Shown: positions 6,105 to 8,964 of the stretch, piece by piece
Position numbering within the stretch: position 1 is the stretch's first letter
Layout of the letters: each line of letters begins with the position of its first letter
NCBI GenBank assembly: GCA_959599615.1
Contig: CAUGKA010000071.1
Span: forward strand, 1 to 8,964
DNA length: 8,964 nt
From: an uncultured Collinsella sp.
Lineage (GTDB): Bacteria; Actinomycetota; Coriobacteriia; Coriobacteriales; Coriobacteriaceae
Reading direction: 5' to 3'
Position numbers and translations under genes: made by a program
The notes under the pieces: model-generated
What the model was told of the DNA's origin: nothing
Database searches by the model: none
Seen by the model: only the letters and a program-made list of their open reading frames with translations

Positions 6105-6143
6105 CATTCGATTGTTAACGATTTGGTAGTCGGGCATCGAATG
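6105..6143 (+). promoter_or_regulatory. candidate antiterminator hairpin in the argC-argJ gap
   Basis: CATTCGAT (6105-6112) pairs perfectly with ATCGAATG (6136-6143) around a 23-nt loop. The 3' half uses bases that also form the 5' arm of the terminator-like stem downstream, so the two structures exclude each other. The 5' half begins 2 nt after the argC stop codon, where a terminating ribosome would cover it. The pairing is seen in the sequence; a role in attenuation is inference. Confidence 0.4.
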
Positions 6144-6212
6144 GGGCGCCACTCTTAAGCTGGTCTCATGATCACGACTGGCACGGCGCACCAACCGATG
6201 TCCGTTTTTTTT
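6131..6212 (+). terminator. terminator-like stem and T8 tract between argC and argJ
   Basis: CGGGCATCG (6131-6139) pairs with CGATGTCCG (6196-6204) over 9 bp with one G-T wobble. After a small internal loop, TGGGGCGCC (6142-6150) pairs with GGCGCACCA (6185-6193) with one G-A mismatch. The apical loop is 34 nt. Eight T (6205-6212) follow the stem at once, as in an intrinsic terminator. A simpler alternative is a 7-bp bulged hairpin at 6180-6203 before the same T tract. Because argJ follows, the element would be a partial terminator or an attenuator. Stability was judged by eye only. Confidence 0.5.
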
Positions 6213-6238
6213 GTTTGACATAAGGAGTCATAAAGACG

Positions 6239-7507
6239 ATGGATACCGAGCTGTTTGATATCAAGATTCGCGCCGTCGAGGGTGGCGTTACGGCTGCGGC
6301 TGGTTTTAAAGCTGCAGGCATCCACGCTGGGTTCCGCAAGAACCCCGAGCGTCTGGATTACGCGCTCGTCGTGCCCGATAAACCCTGTCCCGGTGCCGGC
6401 GTGTTTACCACCAATCGCTTTTGCGCGGCGCCCGTGCAGGTGAGCCGTGCCAACCTGGGCGGTGCCGACAAGGGCTACGGTATCATCGCCGGTGTTTCGG
6501 TCAACTCTGGCAATGCCAACGCCGCCACGGGTGAGACCGGCCTTGCCTGCGCGCGCGAGACGTGCAGCATCGCATCGCAGGTCATCGGCTGCGAGCCCCA
6601 GCAGATTCTGGTTGCCTCCACGGGTGTGATTGGCCAGATTCTGCCGATAGACACGTTTGAGACCGCCATTCCTGCTGCCTACGAGGCGCTCTCCGCCCAC
6701 GGTGGCGCCGATGCCGCTCGCGCCATCATGACGACCGACACGCACTCCAAGGAGTACGCCGTATCCTACGTCAGTGAGGCTGCGGGTCATGCGGGCAATG
6801 TCTATACGGTAGGCGGAATGTGCAAGGGCTCGGGCATGATCATGCCCAATATGGCCACCATGATCGCAGTTATCACCACCGATGCCCCCGTCGAGCCTGC
6901 GGCACTTCATGCCCTGCTGCTCTCGACCGTCAAGCAGACCTTCAACAAGGTAACGGTCGATTCCGACACCTCGACCAACGACACCTGCATCATGCTTGCC
7001 TCCGGCGCCGCTGCCGCAGATGCCGAGCCTATCGTCGAGGGCTCCGATGCCTTTGACGAGTTGGCATTTGCCGTGCACGAGGTGTGCGAGAGCCTGGCGC
7101 GCAATATCGCCGCCGATGGTGAGGGCGCATCCAAGCTTGTTACGGTCAACGTTACCGGCGCCGCCAACGACGAGGAGGCCGATATCGCCGCCCGTGCCGT
7201 TGCTAACTCGCCGCTCGTTAAGACCTGCATCGCCGGCCACGACTGCAACTGGGGCCGCGTTGCCATGGCGCTCGGTAAGTGCGGCGTGAAGTTTAATCAG
7301 GAAGACGTTTCCATCGACATGATGGGCATGCCTGTCTGTCGCGATGGTCTGACTGTTCCCTTTGACGAGGACGAGGCTCTACGACGTTTCGAGGCGCCCG
7401 AGATCGTGATCTCGGCCGACCTGGGCGCAGGCGACGCGGCAACGACCGTGTGGACCTGCGACCTCACGCATGAGTACATCTCCATTAACGGCGACTACCG
7501 TTCCTAG
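6239..7507 (+). CDS. argJ: glutamate N-acetyltransferase / N-acetylglutamate synthase
   Basis: ArgJ moves the acetyl group from N-acetylornithine to glutamate, giving ornithine and new N-acetylglutamate, and so runs the cyclic arginine pathway. The bifunctional form also uses acetyl-CoA; which form this is cannot be read from sequence alone. The 422-residue proenzyme cleaves itself before T207 in PNMATM, T207 becoming the nucleophile. Other family marks are VNSGNANA (88-95), the STG oxyanion site (127-129), KVTVDSDTSTND (237-248), DCNWGR (335-340) and the C-terminal YISINGDYRS. Length is normal. SD AAGGAG (6222-6227) is 11 nt before ATG 6239, a little far. It lies 136 nt after argC, an unusually wide gap filled by the possible attenuator, and 81 nt before argB. 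Confidence 0.96.
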   Translation: MDTELFDIKIRAVEGGVTAAAGFKAAGIHAGFRKNPERLDYALVVPDKPCPGAGVFTTNRFCAAPVQVSRANLGGADKGYGIIAGVSVNSGNANAATGETGLACARETCSIASQVIGCEPQQILVASTGVIGQILPIDTFETAIPAAYEALSAHGGADAARAIMTTDTHSKEYAVSYVSEAAGHAGNVYTVGGMCKGSGMIMPNMATMIAVITTDAPVEPAALHALLLSTVKQTFNKVTVDSDTSTNDTCIMLASGAAAADAEPIVEGSDAFDELAFAVHEVCESLARNIAADGEGASKLVTVNVTGAANDEEADIAARAVANSPLVKTCIAGHDCNWGRVAMALGKCGVKFNQEDVSIDMMGMPVCRDGLTVPFDEDEALRRFEAPEIVISADLGAGDAATTVWTCDLTHEYISINGDYRS

Positions 7508-7588
7508 ATTCCAGGCACGCTGCGCATCTTGCCGCGATTGCGGACAGCGGAGCACGGCGCGATAACGATACGAAAGACGAGGCAGATT

Positions 7589-8569
7589 ATGAAATTCGCA
7601 CGCGATTGTCGTTCGAACGAATCCAACGAAGCAACCGCGCAGCTGCTGTTCGAAGCGCTGCCGTGGATTAAGAACCTGACCGGTAAGACGGTTGTTATCA
7701 AATATGGCGGAGCCGCCATGGTTGATGAGCAACTGCGCCGCGACGTGATGAGCGACATCGTTTTGCTCAAGATTATCGGCATGCGCCCCGTCATCGTGCA
7801 TGGCGGCGGCAAGGCCATCAACGAGGCGTTGAGCCATTACGATATTCCCGTCGAGTTTAAGAACGGCCAGCGCGTGACTACGCCGGCGACTATGGATATC
7901 GTGCGCGAGGTGCTGGGCGGCAAGGTTAACCAGGAGCTGGTTGCTGCTATCAACCACCACGGCAACCTGGCCGTGGGCGTGTCGGGCAGCGATGCCGGCA
8001 CGCTCATCGCCGAGCCGCTCGACCCCGAGCTCGGTCGCGTGGGCAAAGTGACGCACGTCAACACGGACTATATCGAGCGTTTGCTCGATAGCGAGTACAT
8101 CCCCGTCATCGCTACCGTCGCGGCGGGGGAGGACGGCGGTTTCTTCAACATCAATGCCGATACCGCCGCCGGTGCCGTCGCGGCAGCGCTTCACGCGCAT
8201 AAGGCGATCTTTTTGACCGACGTCGATGGCCTGTACAAGGACTTTAGCGATAAGGATTCGCTTATCTCTAACCTAACGCTCGACGAGGTTAACGAGATGC
8301 TCTACGGTGGCGAGGTCGATAAGGGCATGATTCCCAAGCTACGTGCGGCCGTCGACGCGCTTGCCGGTGGCGTGTTCCGCGCCCATATCATTAACGGTAC
8401 CACGCCGAATTCGCTGCTGCTTGAGCTGTTGACCGATGCCGGCGTCGGCACCGTGATCCATTCTACCGAGACGGCCTACGAGTTCGATACGCACCCGCAC
8501 CCGCTTTCGACCTTTGCGGCGCGCCTGACCGAGAATCTCGACGAGGTCGAGAGGCTTCAAACGGTCTAG
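7589..8569 (+). CDS. argB: acetylglutamate kinase
   Basis: ArgB phosphorylates N-acetylglutamate with ATP, step two of the pathway and its usual feedback point when ArgJ recycles acetyl groups. Family motifs are VIKYGG (36-41, catalytic K38), HGGGK (71-75), NGQRVTT (92-98), FFNINADTAAGA (185-196), TDVDGLY (210-216) and GMIPKL (246-251). The N-terminal helix, EATAQLLFEALPWI (14-27), resembles that of arginine-inhibited, hexameric kinases, so arginine feedback is likely but inferred. Beyond the usual end at GTVI (287-290) it has about 36 extra residues (THPHP, then a charged LTENLDEVERLQTV end), making 326 in all against about 300. I chose ATG 7589, with SD GAGG (7579-7582); the in-frame TTG at 7529 has no comparable support. 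Confidence 0.95.
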   Translation: MKFARDCRSNESNEATAQLLFEALPWIKNLTGKTVVIKYGGAAMVDEQLRRDVMSDIVLLKIIGMRPVIVHGGGKAINEALSHYDIPVEFKNGQRVTTPATMDIVREVLGGKVNQELVAAINHHGNLAVGVSGSDAGTLIAEPLDPELGRVGKVTHVNTDYIERLLDSEYIPVIATVAAGEDGGFFNINADTAAGAVAAALHAHKAIFLTDVDGLYKDFSDKDSLISNLTLDEVNEMLYGGEVDKGMIPKLRAAVDALAGGVFRAHIINGTTPNSLLLELLTDAGVGTVIHSTETAYEFDTHPHPLSTFAARLTENLDEVERLQTV

Positions 8570-8637
8570 CCGGCTCAAAATTGCTACGCCATTACGCCCA
8601 AACTCCGCGCTACTTGGCGCTTAACGAAAGGTATCTC

Positions 8638-8964
8638 ATGTCACTTGCAGCACAACAATCGCTCGAATCCTACTACGTCATGCACACCTTCGGTCGCTCT
8701 CCGGTCGAGTTTGTCGAAGGCCGCGGCATGAAGCTCACCGGCGACGATGGCCGCGAATACCTCGATTTTCTTGCCGGCATCGGCGTGTGCAGCCTGGGCC
8801 ACGGCAACCCGGCAGTGCTGTCGGCGCTCGAGGCTCAGACCAAAAAACTCCTGCATGTCTCCAACTATTTTTACATCGAGCAGCGTGGCCAGGTCGCGGC
8901 GCTGCTGTCCAAACTCGCTAACGATGATACGGACGGTGCGCGCGTGCTTGCCGACGCGATTGCC
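8638..8964 (+). CDS. argD: acetylornithine aminotransferase, N-terminal part (cut by window end)
   Basis: ArgD is a pyridoxal-phosphate class III aminotransferase that converts N-acetylglutamate semialdehyde and glutamate to N-acetylornithine. The first 109 residues are present; the cofactor lysine and most of the fold lie beyond the window. Matching features are the N-terminal MHTFGRSPVEFVEGRG-type strand, the GREYLDFLAGIGVCSLGHGNP block (about 38-58) and HVSNYFYIEQ (73-82). AAAGG (8625-8629) precedes ATG 8638. It follows argB by 68 nt with no terminator, so it belongs to the same operon. The family also includes succinylornithine and other omega-aminotransferases, but the argCJB context supports ArgD. 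Confidence 0.9.
   Translation, partial: MSLAAQQSLESYYVMHTFGRSPVEFVEGRGMKLTGDDGREYLDFLAGIGVCSLGHGNPAVLSALEAQTKKLLHVSNYFYIEQRGQVAALLSKLANDDTDGARVLADAIA

Noticed and set aside
6168..6218. Short open frame of 16 codons (MITTGTAHQP...) in the argC-argJ gap, a possible leader peptide
   Set aside because: It has no SD and no arginine codons, and its T-rich end is simply the T tract. The CGA pair in argC is a better sensor candidate.
6215..6220. TTGACA as a -35 element for argJ
   Set aside because: No -10 at a proper distance, and the start of transcription would fall inside argJ.
8600..8630. GCGC-TACTTG-GCGC as a terminator between argB and argD
   Set aside because: Only a 4-bp stem with no T tract; the genes are adjacent steps of one pathway.
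1..8964. CRISPR array, tRNA, rRNA, prophage or insertion sequence
   Set aside because: No regularly spaced repeats, no tRNA or rRNA signatures, no transposase or phage genes seen.

Overview
The window looks like a piece of the chromosome of a GC-rich Gram-positive bacterium. The best guess is an actinobacterium of the class Coriobacteriia, near Collinsella. This rests on the GC-rich codon use, the purine-rich Shine-Dalgarno (SD) sites, the fused ECF ATPase and the TGCAT-type ARG boxes. It is an inference from style, not from a marker gene. All genes lie on the + strand, in two groups: a riboflavin-uptake operon and the start of an arginine-biosynthesis operon.

Bases 1-330 hold no convincing gene. 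They contain two diverged copies of a hairpin-bearing repeat 80 bp apart, whose stems differ but stay perfectly paired. A likely extended -10 promoter follows at 313-340, then a full FMN riboswitch (about 349-533) that ends only bases from the ribU SD. It controls ribU (riboflavin S-component), a fused double ATPase EcfA1-EcfA2, and ecfT, joined by ATGA and TGATG stop/start overlaps. Two tandem paralogs of small FMN-type split-barrel proteins follow on the same strand after short gaps with no terminator, so they may share the flavin-controlled transcript. A 54-nt imperfect hairpin (4812-4865) separates this group from the next.

The arginine group is argC-argJ-argB-argD (argD is cut by the window end). 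It would turn N-acetylglutamate into N-acetylornithine, and ArgJ recycles the acetyl group. Upstream of argC are two candidate ARG boxes spaced exactly 21 bp apart, a candidate extended -10 element and a 5'UTR stem-loop next to the SD. ArgB has the N-terminal helix seen in arginine-inhibited acetylglutamate kinases, so control may act on both transcription and enzyme activity.

The most interesting possible new system is in the argC-argJ gap. A 17-bp two-part stem is followed directly by eight T. An upstream 8-bp hairpin competes for the same 5' arm. The end of argC carries its only two CGA arginine codons, side by side, 28 nt before the stop codon. Together these could form a ribosome-mediated attenuator in which the tail of argC acts as the leader peptide. 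The elements are visible in the sequence; the mechanism is a hypothesis.
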